NCBI GenBank assembly: GCA_022750295.1
Contig: JAKIVZ010000017.1
Span: 1-50,382 of the forward strand
Direction: 5' to 3'
Length of the DNA: 50,382 bases
Origin: Candidatus Lutacidiplasma silvani
Lineage (GTDB): Archaea > Thermoplasmatota > Thermoplasmata > Lutacidiplasmatales > UBA184
In this document: positions 25,710-33,327 of the stretch, piece after piece
How positions within the stretch are numbered: position 1 is the stretch's first letter
How the letters are laid out: each line of letters starts with the position of its first letter
Made by a program: the position numbers and the translations under genes
The notes under the pieces: generated by a model
The model's database searches: none
The model's input: the letters and a program-made list of their open reading frames with translations, nothing else
Told to the model about the DNA's origin: nothing

Positions 25710-26372
25710 GTGCAGGCCGACTCGGTGGGCGGGATCGCGCCCGCGGTCCTCGTGAGCCTTCGGCCCGGCGAGAAGGTGCTCGCCGCCCACGGCCTGATGC
25801 TGTACAAGGAGCACCAGGTGCAGGTCCACCGGCGGACGATGAAGTCGCTCGGGGTCAGCCGCTCGCACCTGATGGGGATGCACGCCCTCGGCGACAGCGA
25901 GGAGAGCTACTTCTTCGCCGAGTTCGAGGGACCCGGCCACGTCTCGTTCTCGCGGGACAAAGGGGGCGAGATTCGGGTGATGCAGCTCGCACCGGGGCAG
26001 ACGATCCGCCTCCGCGACGGGCACCTAATCTGCTTCGACGAGACGGTCCGCTACTTCCCGATGGTGCTCGCGCAGTATCCGGCACCGTACCCCGACGCGA
26101 ACGGCCAGCGACCGGTGACGTACCTGTTCGCCGACGAGCTGACGGGCCCCGGCACCATCGTCTACCAGTCGTACGGCAACATCCTTTCGTTCGACCTGAA
26201 ACCCGGCGAGGCGATGCGGACGAGCGTCGTCGGACTCCTCGCGTCCGCCAACACGGTCCAGCTCCGGGTCGACTGGTTGGCGTCCCCGACGATGTCGTCC
26301 ACGGGGTCGGTCCCCGTCCCGGTCCTCGACCTCTCCGGCCCGGGCACCGTCCTCGTGCACAGCGGGGAGTGA
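25710..26372 (+). CDS. AIM24-family protein, copy 2 (divergent)
   Basis: A 220-residue paralogue of the flanking AIM24 proteins. The same TGPG pattern is seen in FEGPGHVSFSRD, DELTGPGTIVYQSYGN and DLSGPGTVLVH. The LAPGQTIRLRDGHL segment aligns with LPPGQTIDVAEGSL of copy 1. It differs by a longer central loop (about residues 112-130, with AQYPAPYPDANGQRP) and lacks the GGGLLGKL turn near the end. The start is GTG 25710, nine bases after the zinc ribbon stop. Confidence 0.83.
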   Translation: MQADSVGGIAPAVLVSLRPGEKVLAAHGLMLYKEHQVQVHRRTMKSLGVSRSHLMGMHALGDSEESYFFAEFEGPGHVSFSRDKGGEIRVMQLAPGQTIRLRDGHLICFDETVRYFPMVLAQYPAPYPDANGQRPVTYLFADELTGPGTIVYQSYGNILSFDLKPGEAMRTSVVGLLASANTVQLRVDWLASPTMSSTGSVPVPVLDLSGPGTVLVHSGE

Positions 26373-26377
26373 CGTCG

Positions 26378-27037
26378 ATGCAGGTCGAGGTGAAGGGGGA
26401 GTTCATCCCAGTCGCCCTCGCCACGCTCGGCCCGGGCGAGCAGATCTTCTGCGAGGGGGGGCTGATGGTCTTCTCCGACCCGACGATCGGCTTCGGAATC
26501 CGATGGATGACGCAAGGGGGCGTCCTCGGCGCGATGAAGCGGACCCTCGTCGGCGGACTCCCGTTCCAGCTCCACGAGTACACCGGACCCGGCTACGTCG
26601 CGTTCAGCCGGTTCCGCCCGGGGGAGACCCGGGTCGTCACCCTCGACGCCGGGAAGGGGGTCGATGTCGCGGAACATTCGCTGCTGCTCGCGACGAACGG
26701 GATCGGGTACGAGACGTTCTACGTCGCGGGGACCGGCCGGATCGGCCGGATGATCGGGTTCTGGATGGACCGCCTCACGGGCCCGGGGACGTTCGCGTTC
26801 CAGGGCCACGGGAACATCCTCAAGTTCACGCTCGCGGAGAAAGAGGCGATGGACATCGACCACGGCTCGCTCCTGATGAAGGACGCCTCGGTCACCGTCC
26901 GCGCCTACAACCAGCCGCTCGGAGGAGGGCTCGTGGGGCACGCCCTCAGCTTCGAGGCGCTCCGCGTCGAGGGGCCGGGGGAGATCTACCTCCAGACGGT
27001 CGACCCAACGAAGCACGCGCCGGGGACCCCCGGCTAG
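26378..27037 (+). CDS. AIM24-family protein, copy 3
   Basis: A 219-residue AIM24 protein, closer to copy 1 than copy 2: GGVLGAMKRTLVGGLPFQL aligns with GGLLQTLERTTVGGIPYFL, and DRLTGPGTFAFQGHGN with DRLTGPGQVAIHGYGN. ATG 26378 is preferred over GTG 26369 because GGGGAG at 26364-26369 lies 8 bases upstream. It is the third AIM24 gene of the cluster. No membrane segment or export signal is visible. Confidence 0.85.
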   Translation: MQVEVKGEFIPVALATLGPGEQIFCEGGLMVFSDPTIGFGIRWMTQGGVLGAMKRTLVGGLPFQLHEYTGPGYVAFSRFRPGETRVVTLDAGKGVDVAEHSLLLATNGIGYETFYVAGTGRIGRMIGFWMDRLTGPGTFAFQGHGNILKFTLAEKEAMDIDHGSLLMKDASVTVRAYNQPLGGGLVGHALSFEALRVEGPGEIYLQTVDPTKHAPGTPG

Positions 27038-27068
27038 GACCACTGCGCTCCGGGGTACGGAACCAATC

Positions 27069-27542
27069 GTGGCGAAGACCGCGGAACCGGACCCACCCTG
27101 GGACCCGCTCGACGGGTCCGGGATCGACGACCGTCCGGTCGCCTTCGGGTTCCTGCTCGGGTACCTCGACCTTGCGTTCCGAGGGGTCCAGGAGTACGCG
27201 ACGTACCGCGAGCTCGTCCTCGGGCCGTGGCTGGAGGTCGAGCGTCGCCGGGGCGGGTTCGGGCTCCGGCAATGGCGCCGGACGGTCCACGAGCGCTCGA
27301 TGTTCTCCGTCCCCGAGCACCTCGGGTCGATCCGGGTCCGGATGGACTTCCGCGACCCCCCCGGCCTTCTCCGCCGTCGGGCCCCCGGACCGGAGCCGGT
27401 CGACGCCCGTCGCCAGGTCGAACTCCGGGTCGGGACCCCGAAAATCTCGCTCATCGTCGACGCGGTCGACGAGGGTCGGGCGGTCCGACTGCTCGGGCTC
27501 GCCCGCGAGGTCGCCGAACGGTTCCGGCGACAGCTCGACTAG
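27069..27542 (+). CDS. hypothetical protein
   Basis: A 157-residue soluble protein that I do not recognise. It begins with GTG after a 31-base gap from AIM24 copy 3. It contains an amphipathic N-terminal half (VAFGFLLGYLDLAFRGVQEYATYREL), an Arg-rich middle with a Trp pair, and a C-terminal helix (AVRLLGLAREVAERFRRQLD). No cysteine cluster or catalytic motif is seen. It may belong to the AIM24 operon by position only. Confidence 0.65.
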   Translation: MAKTAEPDPPWDPLDGSGIDDRPVAFGFLLGYLDLAFRGVQEYATYRELVLGPWLEVERRRGGFGLRQWRRTVHERSMFSVPEHLGSIRVRMDFRDPPGLLRRRAPGPEPVDARRQVELRVGTPKISLIVDAVDEGRAVRLLGLAREVAERFRRQLD

Positions 27543-27949
27543 CGTCGAACATCGGCGACCTGGTGACGCGAACCCGGGGATGCCACGGACTCCGAGTCGT
27601 GGAGCCCGATTCCTCTCAGCCAGAACGGCGCCGTGTCTTCGGGTCGGATCGGCGATGCGTCCGGCCCGCCTCCCCGGTCCCCGAACCGGGTCGCTTCTCC
27701 TTCGGCAACGACCACTTCTGAGTCGGGCCCTCACCTTCGTCCCCAGGACCCCCGGCTCCCCGACCGCGTTTCCACCGGTCGGGCGGGATCCATCTTCGTT
27801 CTGCCGGCCGCCCCGGGGCTCGGCGTCCGGATCCGACCCCAGTTGGCCCAGGGGAGTTGCGGGCCACCCACCCACGAGTCCGGGCGTGCGCATCGGCGAG
27901 TGTCGGGGATGTTAAAGGCCGAGACCCCGTGACAGGAGCTGGAGAACCA
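27543..27949. other. intergenic region without a recognisable gene
   Basis: About 400 bases. Open frames here have the composition of chance GC-rich frames. An imperfect inverted repeat (CCACGGACTC with GAGTCGTGG, 27580-27600) follows the preceding stop by about 40 bases but has no T run, so a terminator is not supported. The TATA box GTTAAAG (27911-27917) of the next gene is at the right end. Confidence 0.5.
27911..27917 (+). promoter_or_regulatory. TATA box for the thioredoxin-fold surface protein
   Basis: GTTAAAG, centred 36 bases before GTG 27950; transcription would begin near 27940, after GTG 27929. This favours GTG 27950 as the start. Confidence 0.5.
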
Positions 27950-29735
27950 GTGCGCGCGGGTCCGGGATTGCGAAAGCTCGCGGCGCTCGGGGCCGTAGTG
28001 ACCCTCCTGCTTCTGCCGGTCGTCCTTTCCGCGGTTGGAACCGTCGGGTATCCCGGCGCCGGGCTTCCTGCGCCCACCGCCGCGGGGAGCGCGAACCTCG
28101 GGATCCCGGCCCCCGGGAGGCTGCCGGCCCACCCCGCACCGGCCGCGAGCTATCCGCGAACCGTCTTGGTGGAGGCGTTCACCGGTGTCTGGTGTATCCA
28201 TTGTCCTGCGGAGTCGCAAGCCCTGTTCAATCTCAGCCGGAACGAAAGCCCCAACGTCCTTGCCGTTGCCGAATTGCACGTCTGCGCCTTCGCGCCGGGA
28301 TCCGGACCCTGCCTCGACAGTTACGAGCCGGCCGACAACACCTCCGCCGAGCGGGGGTCGTTCTACGACGTCTGCGGATACCCCGACGTTTTCTTCGATG
28401 GCGAACAACCGACGTGTGGTGCGACCAATTCGGCGAGTCAGATGGAATCCGAGTACTCCGCGGCCATCTCCAACGCCTCGAACTTTCCGGGGAACGTCTC
28501 GATCGTGCAGGCGGCCAGCTTCACCCCCGGGGGCGTTACGGACCTCGCCGACGTGAACTCATCGATCACCGGCTCGTTCAACGCGATCACGTACCTCGTC
28601 GAGTACATCGGAAAGCAGAACGTCAGCAATGGGTACGGCCCGCACGAAATCGGGTGGGTCGTCCGAGAGACGCTGGAGAACCACCCGGTGACCCTGACGG
28701 CCGGAACGTGGACCGCGATCACGGCCCTCGGGAGCCTGAATTCGTCGTGGAACCCCGCGAACCTCAGCGTCATCACCTTCGTCCAGCAGAATTCGACCAG
28801 GATCATCGAAAACGCCAACCTCGCTCTCGTCACCAACCGAAGCGCCCGATTCAGCCTCGCATTCGATGAGACCGGTCTTCCCGCCGGTACCCCGTGGTCG
28901 GTCGACCTGAACGGCACTCGGTTGAATGGGACGGGATCCTCCCTCCGATCCTCCGGACTTCCCCCGGGCACCTACAACTTCACCGCGTCGGCGTCCGGAT
29001 ATCGGGCGAACGTTGGCTCGACGAATCGATCCTCAGGCGCCGTGACGGTCGACACCCCGAACGAGACGGTTGGGGTGACCTTCGTCCTCGGGCCGCCCGA
29101 ACTCTTTCCGCTGATCTTCCACGAATCCGGTCTACCGGCCGGGACCGGTTGGGGGGTTCTCCTCGGGAGCGGGTCGGAGACTTCGTTCTCCCAGAACGTC
29201 ACGTACGCGGAGTCGAACGGCAGTTACGGCTACGTGGTCCTCTCGCCGTCCGGGTACGTTACGACCTACCCCGGTCCCGCGACGGTCAACGGGAGCCCCA
29301 CTGTCGTCCCGGTGACGTTCCACCCGCAGACGTACCCGATCGTATTCATCGAGTTCGGCCTCCCCGCGGGCTCGAACTGGAGCGTCACGGTTTCCAATCG
29401 AACGACCGGGTTCAACTCCACGGAGAGCTCCGTCACCAGCTCCATCATCTTCTTCCTGCCGAACGGAACCTACCAAATCGCGTTCACGCTACCCCCCGGG
29501 TACGCGGGGAACGCGTCGGCGACCAACCTTTCCGTCGCCGGCACCAGTGGATCCGGGCCCGTAGTGCACGCCCAGGGTCCGACGGCCCGTGCCGGAACCT
29601 CGCCCGGGTCGGCCGGCCCCTGGATGGACGCCATGGAGTGGATCGCCCTGGGCGCGGGGGGCGGCCACCGGGGCGGCACTCCTGATCTTCGTCATCCGCC
29701 ACCGGCGCGAAAAGCCTCCCGAGCCGGCGGTCTAG
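27950..29735 (+). CDS. secreted thioredoxin-fold (Omp28-like) surface protein, frameshifted near its end
   Basis: Signal peptide after the start (LRKLAALGAVVTLLLLPVVL). The redox-type motif FTGVWCIHCPAE (CxxC) with FDGEQPTC fits an Omp28-like thioredoxin fold. Three beta-sandwich modules follow, each opening F-x-E-x-GLPAG-x-x-W (DETGLPAGTPWSV, HESGLPAGTGWGV, IEFGLPAGSNWSV). The uninterrupted frame runs on to 29842 with a proline-rich, non-membrane tail. Removing one G from the run of six at 29656-29661 instead gives AATGAALLIFVIRHRREKP, a normal C-terminal membrane anchor, ending at TAG 29733-29735. A sequencing error or a real frameshift is therefore likely. Start GTG 27950 has GGAG 6 bases upstream; GTG 27929 is possible. 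Confidence 0.82.
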
Positions 29736-29912
29736 GCCCGGAACCGGCGGAATCGGATCGCTCTCGGAAGGCCGGGCCCGGTGACGTCGGCACGCCCGGG
29801 ATCACCTTCCCTGCGAAGTCGGTAGCCCCACCACGTCCCTGACGGATTCCCAACCTCCGAATCGAAAGATCGCTCCCGAGATCCCTTTCGTTTCCCAAGA
29901 TCAGGCGCACGC

Positions 29913-29919
29913 TTATTTT
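29913..29919 (+). promoter_or_regulatory. TATA box for the GNAT gene
   Basis: TTATTTT, centred 25 bases before ATG 29941, the strongest AT-rich block of the 205-base spacer after 29735. Nothing else is recognisable in that spacer. Confidence 0.6.
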
Positions 29920-29940
29920 CTGCGCGCCGGTTCCGCTTCG

Positions 29941-30537
29941 ATGCCGTTGCGTTCGCGCCACCCCGTCGAGGAACCGGTGGTCGTGCGACGGGCCACCCTC
30001 GCCGACACGGACCTGCTGGTGGCGCACCGGCTCGCGATGTTCCGCGAGATGGGCGACCATCCGGCCCGGGCGCTCGCCCGCCACGCGCCCGCCTACGTCG
30101 GGTGGCTGGTCCCGCGGATCGCCTCCGGGGAGCTGGTCGCCTGGGTCGCGGAGGACACGAAGCAGCGGCCCCTCGGCAGCGGGGCCGTCTGGTTCCAGCC
30201 GTCCCAGCCCCGGCCCGGGTTTGACGACGTCCGGGTGCCGTACGTCCTCTCCGTCTACACCGACCCCCGGGCCCGGGGACGTGGGATCGCCACGACGATC
30301 GTCCGGCGGGCGCTCGCCCTCGCCCGACGTCTCGGCTACGCGCGCGTCACCCTCCACGCCTCGTCCCAAGGCCGAGGCGTGTACGAGCGGATCGGGTTCG
30401 AGCGCACGACCGAGCTCCGGTACTGGCTCGACCCGGCCCAGCAGCGTCGGACCGACCGGAAGCGGGCCGCCGAGGCCGCGGCCGCGAAGCGGGCCGCGGT
30501 CAGAGCGAAGGGACGTTCCGTTCGAGCGCGAACGTGA
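29941..30537 (+). CDS. GNAT-family N-acetyltransferase
   Basis: A 198-residue acetyl-CoA-dependent transferase. The pyrophosphate-binding motif A is DPRARGRGIATTIVRRAL, preceded by the strand VPYVLSVYT. Motif B ends in GVYERIGFERTTELRYWL. The last 35 residues are a basic Ala/Arg/Lys tail that may touch nucleic acid or a ribosome. The acceptor is unknown. It is leaderless (TATA box 25 bases upstream) and overlaps the 3' end of the convergent hydrolase by 38 bases. Confidence 0.85.
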   Translation: MPLRSRHPVEEPVVVRRATLADTDLLVAHRLAMFREMGDHPARALARHAPAYVGWLVPRIASGELVAWVAEDTKQRPLGSGAVWFQPSQPRPGFDDVRVPYVLSVYTDPRARGRGIATTIVRRALALARRLGYARVTLHASSQGRGVYERIGFERTTELRYWLDPAQQRRTDRKRAAEAAAAKRAAVRAKGRSVRART

Positions 30538-31315
30538 GCACCGCGCCCCCGTACAGCGCGGGGTGGCTGATGTGGGGAAAGTGGCCGGCTCCCCGGAGCG
30601 TTTGTCGGGTGACGTTCGGGAGCGCGTCGGCGACCGCTTCGGCGATCCGGACCAGGTAGGTCGGGCTGACGTCCCCGTGCGTGACGAACGCGGGGAGGTC
30701 GATCCCCGCGAGGAGCGACGGGTCGAGGTCGGCCCGTTCAAGCGCCGAGAGCTCGTCCGGCCACGCCGGGGCGCCGTCCCGGAAGGCGGCCTGCGTCTCC
30801 GGCGGCAGCCGCCCGAACCCGCCCGGTCCCGTGACGAACCGCTCCGCGAACTCCCGGGCCGCGTCGTCGGGAACGGCGGAACGGAACTTCTTCGCGTACG
30901 CGTCGAGCTCGACGCGCGCGCTGCGGACCTCCGGGCGCTCCTCGATCGGGGGCCACGCGACGAGCGGAGGTTCGTGGACGATCACGCTCCGGACCAGCTC
31001 GGGCCGTCGGATCGTAAGGGAGAGGGCGACCGCGGCGCCGTAGGAGATGCCGAGGAGATGGGCGGGAAAGTGGTCGGCCTCGACCAGGAGGTCGGCGAGC
31101 TCGTCGGCCTCCCACGCGACCGACCGGATCCCGGGGACGGGGGGACTCTCGCCGTGGCCGCGGCGGTCGTACCGGAAGATCCGGAATCCGTCGGAGAGGA
31201 CCGGGACGAGACGATCCCACGACGAGCGGTCCGACCACGAGCCGTGGATGAGGGCGATCGGTTCGGTGCCGGTCCCGACGAGGTCGAACGACAGGCCGCC
31301 GGGTCCCTCCGCCAG
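30500..31315 (-). CDS. alpha/beta-fold hydrolase
   Basis: A hydrolase of about 271 residues. The oxyanion strand LIHGSWSDRSSWD, RYDRRGHGES, the nucleophile elbow GISYGAA, an acidic residue in FVTHGDVSP and the His in GAGHFPH form the classic order. The start is uncertain. A TATA-like CATTTATCC (31351-31359, minus strand) would start RNA near 31328, but no ATG, GTG or TTG in frame follows before the fold. CTG 31315, behind a G-rich GGGGGGAAG, gives a clean N-terminus (AEGPGGLSFDLVG). The substrate is unknown. Confidence 0.83.
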   Translation of the reverse strand: MAEGPGGLSFDLVGTGTEPIALIHGSWSDRSSWDRLVPVLSDGFRIFRYDRRGHGESPPVPGIRSVAWEADELADLLVEADHFPAHLLGISYGAAVALSLTIRRPELVRSVIVHEPPLVAWPPIEERPEVRSARVELDAYAKKFRSAVPDDAAREFAERFVTGPGGFGRLPPETQAAFRDGAPAWPDELSALERADLDPSLLAGIDLPAFVTHGDVSPTYLVRIAEAVADALPNVTRQTLRGAGHFPHISHPALYGGAVLTFALERNVPSL

Positions 31316-31350
31316 CCCGCTTCCCCCCGGGGGCCGGACTCGCGCGGGTC

Positions 31351-31359
31351 GGATAAATG
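31351..31359 (-). promoter_or_regulatory. TATA box for the alpha/beta hydrolase
   Basis: CATTTATCC on the minus strand, about 39 bases before CTG 31315. It rules out starts in the long open frame upstream. Confidence 0.5.
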
Positions 31360-31524
31360 GCTCGATTCCGTCGGGAGGGCCCTCGCGAGCGAACCGGGCG
31401 GGCTCCCCCGGCGCCCGGCACGGGTTCGGACGTCCGGCCGCGCGGGAGCGGGGACGACGAACCACGGGATCCAGACCCCGTTCCGACGCACGGGACGGAC
31501 GGCCCGCGGGATTTGGGAGTGCGG

Positions 31525-31531
31525 ATTTATA
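31525..31531 (+). promoter_or_regulatory. TATA box for the 31557 gene
   Basis: ATTTATA, centred 29 bases before ATG 31557, one of the best TATA boxes in the window. It defines the start of the coiled-coil protein. Confidence 0.65.
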
Positions 31532-31556
31532 CGCATTGCGGAACCTCGTTCCTTCG

Positions 31557-33296
31557 ATGCCCTCGAATTCAACACTCGCCGCCCGGCACCGGCCCGCCCG
31601 ACCCGGCCGCGCCCCACCGCTCGCCGACGGGGCCGACGGGCCGAGGGAGGTGACCCTCGGCTTCGCGCTCGGCGTCGACGGGGGCGGACAGCCCCGCGAG
31701 CTCCCGGACACCGTCGTTCTCGCCACGATCCTCGCCAGCGTCGAGGCGGAGCGGTCCGGTCTCTCCCAGCGGCTCCACCTCGGCCCGACCGAAGCGGTCG
31801 AGGCGGTGGCGAACGTCTACTGGCCGCTCGTCGTCCTCCCGGCCCCGACGCCGGGCCGGGTCGCGATCTTCGATGGGACCGGCGTCTGGCGACGGACGTT
31901 CCGGTACTCGCTCCTCCCGCCGCTCGCCCCGCTCCACGCGACGCTCGAGCGACCCGGGACGCCCGTGGAGCTTCTGACTACGCTCGAGGGGCTCCGCCCG
32001 CGGTTCGCCGAGGACCCGGGGGCGGAGGTCCTGGCCGTCGAGGGGTTCCTCCCCGTCGACCCGCCGCTCCTGTTCGACGTTCTCGCCCAAGCCGAATTCC
32101 GGCGGGAGCCCCAGTCCCCCCACCCGGGGTTCCTCCCCGCCCGCCACGACCTTCCCTGGTACGCGGCCGCCGTCGAGCAGATGGGTCGGTGGCTCGACCG
32201 GTTCGGCGCCGACCTCCAGCAGCTCGAGACCTTGAAGGCGGCGGTCGCCGGGCGGCTCGGCGGCGCCTTGGTGGACTCGGACGCCGAGACCGATGCGATC
32301 CGGGCCGACGGCAAGCGGCGGCTCGACCGGGGCCTTCACGAGTTGACGCGGGAGTCCGACCGGCTCCACGCGGCGGTCCAGGCCGAAGTGCGGCGCGAGG
32401 CGGAGGTCGTCCGCCTCGGGCAGGCGACCGTCGCGCGCGGCAACATCGAGCAGCGGACCGCCGACGTCCTCGCCGCCCGGTCGCTCGACCGGGGCTCCGA
32501 CGCCGCCGGGCACCAGGTCCGGGGACGTCGGGCCGCCGCGGAGGTCCGGGACGCCCATCGGGCGATCCGAGAATCGCTGGAGCGCCTCGAGGCGCTCCAC
32601 GAGCGGGAGCGGGCGGCCGTGGTCGCCCTCACCGGGCGCGTCACCGCCGTCGAGCACGCGGAGGCCGAACGGCTCGCCGAGCGGGAACTGTTCCGCGACC
32701 AGCTTTCGGGGGTCGGGAATCAGGTCGTCACGGCCCTCGACGGCCACCTCGCCGCCCGGTCGCTCCAACGGGACGTCCTCCAGCAGTACTTCCTCGCCCC
32801 CACCGCGCCGCCGAGCGTGCGCGTGATCTGGTTCCCCCTCTGGGTCGCCCTGCTGCGGGGCCCGCGGGGGCTCCGGGCGAGCGTCTTCCCGCCGATGCGG
32901 CTCCGCTCGGGCCACGACCTCGGCTCGGCGCTCAAGGGGCTCTTCGGCGGAGCCGTCCTCCCGCTCGAGCCCCGGACCGCCCAGTTCGACGGAGCCCTCC
33001 GCCGCACCCTCGAGGAGGCGCTCGCCACCGACCCGTGGCTCGCGCACGCCGCGTTCGAGATCGTCCGGGGCGCGGACGTCCTGGTCGACCCCGACCTGCC
33101 GATGCGCTTCCGCACCGGCCTACGGGAGCTCGAGCAGGCCGGGTGGATCGGCGCGAAGGCGTCGCGCCGCCTCGATTCGGCCTACGAGGAGATCGTCCAC
33201 GACCGGTTCACGGCGACCGGCGGGGCCACCGAGCCGTCTGCCCTCGAGTCGACGGCCCCCGTGAGCCACCGCCGGCCTCCCGCCGCCATCGCGTAG
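31557..33296 (+). CDS. 579-residue coiled-coil protein of unknown function
   Basis: Soluble, with no signal peptide and no clear membrane helix. Residues 1-205 form a mixed domain with a WPLVVLPAPTPGRVAIFDG strand region and an aromatic-rich patch (FRYSLLPPL). Residues about 210-400 are Glu/Arg/Ala-rich heptads (LQQLETLKAAVAGRL, RESLERLEALHERERAAVVA), a long coiled coil. A C-terminal domain follows (VIWFPLWVALLRGPRG, then LEEALATDPWLAHAAFEIV). A globular-coil-globular layout suggests a scaffold or a vesicle/DNA-organising protein, but I recognise no family. It is leaderless, and no partner gene adjoins it on this strand. Confidence 0.8.
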   Translation: MPSNSTLAARHRPARPGRAPPLADGADGPREVTLGFALGVDGGGQPRELPDTVVLATILASVEAERSGLSQRLHLGPTEAVEAVANVYWPLVVLPAPTPGRVAIFDGTGVWRRTFRYSLLPPLAPLHATLERPGTPVELLTTLEGLRPRFAEDPGAEVLAVEGFLPVDPPLLFDVLAQAEFRREPQSPHPGFLPARHDLPWYAAAVEQMGRWLDRFGADLQQLETLKAAVAGRLGGALVDSDAETDAIRADGKRRLDRGLHELTRESDRLHAAVQAEVRREAEVVRLGQATVARGNIEQRTADVLAARSLDRGSDAAGHQVRGRRAAAEVRDAHRAIRESLERLEALHERERAAVVALTGRVTAVEHAEAERLAERELFRDQLSGVGNQVVTALDGHLAARSLQRDVLQQYFLAPTAPPSVRVIWFPLWVALLRGPRGLRASVFPPMRLRSGHDLGSALKGLFGGAVLPLEPRTAQFDGALRRTLEEALATDPWLAHAAFEIVRGADVLVDPDLPMRFRTGLRELEQAGWIGAKASRRLDSAYEEIVHDRFTATGGATEPSALESTAPVSHRRPPAAIA

Positions 33297-33327
33297 GGCG
33301 AACCGACGGCCTGCGGTCCCCGGTCCC

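Noticed and set aside
27570-27640. tRNA-like stretch and hairpin in the 27.6 kb spacer
   Set aside because: No acceptor stem and no valid T loop; the hairpin has no T run for termination.
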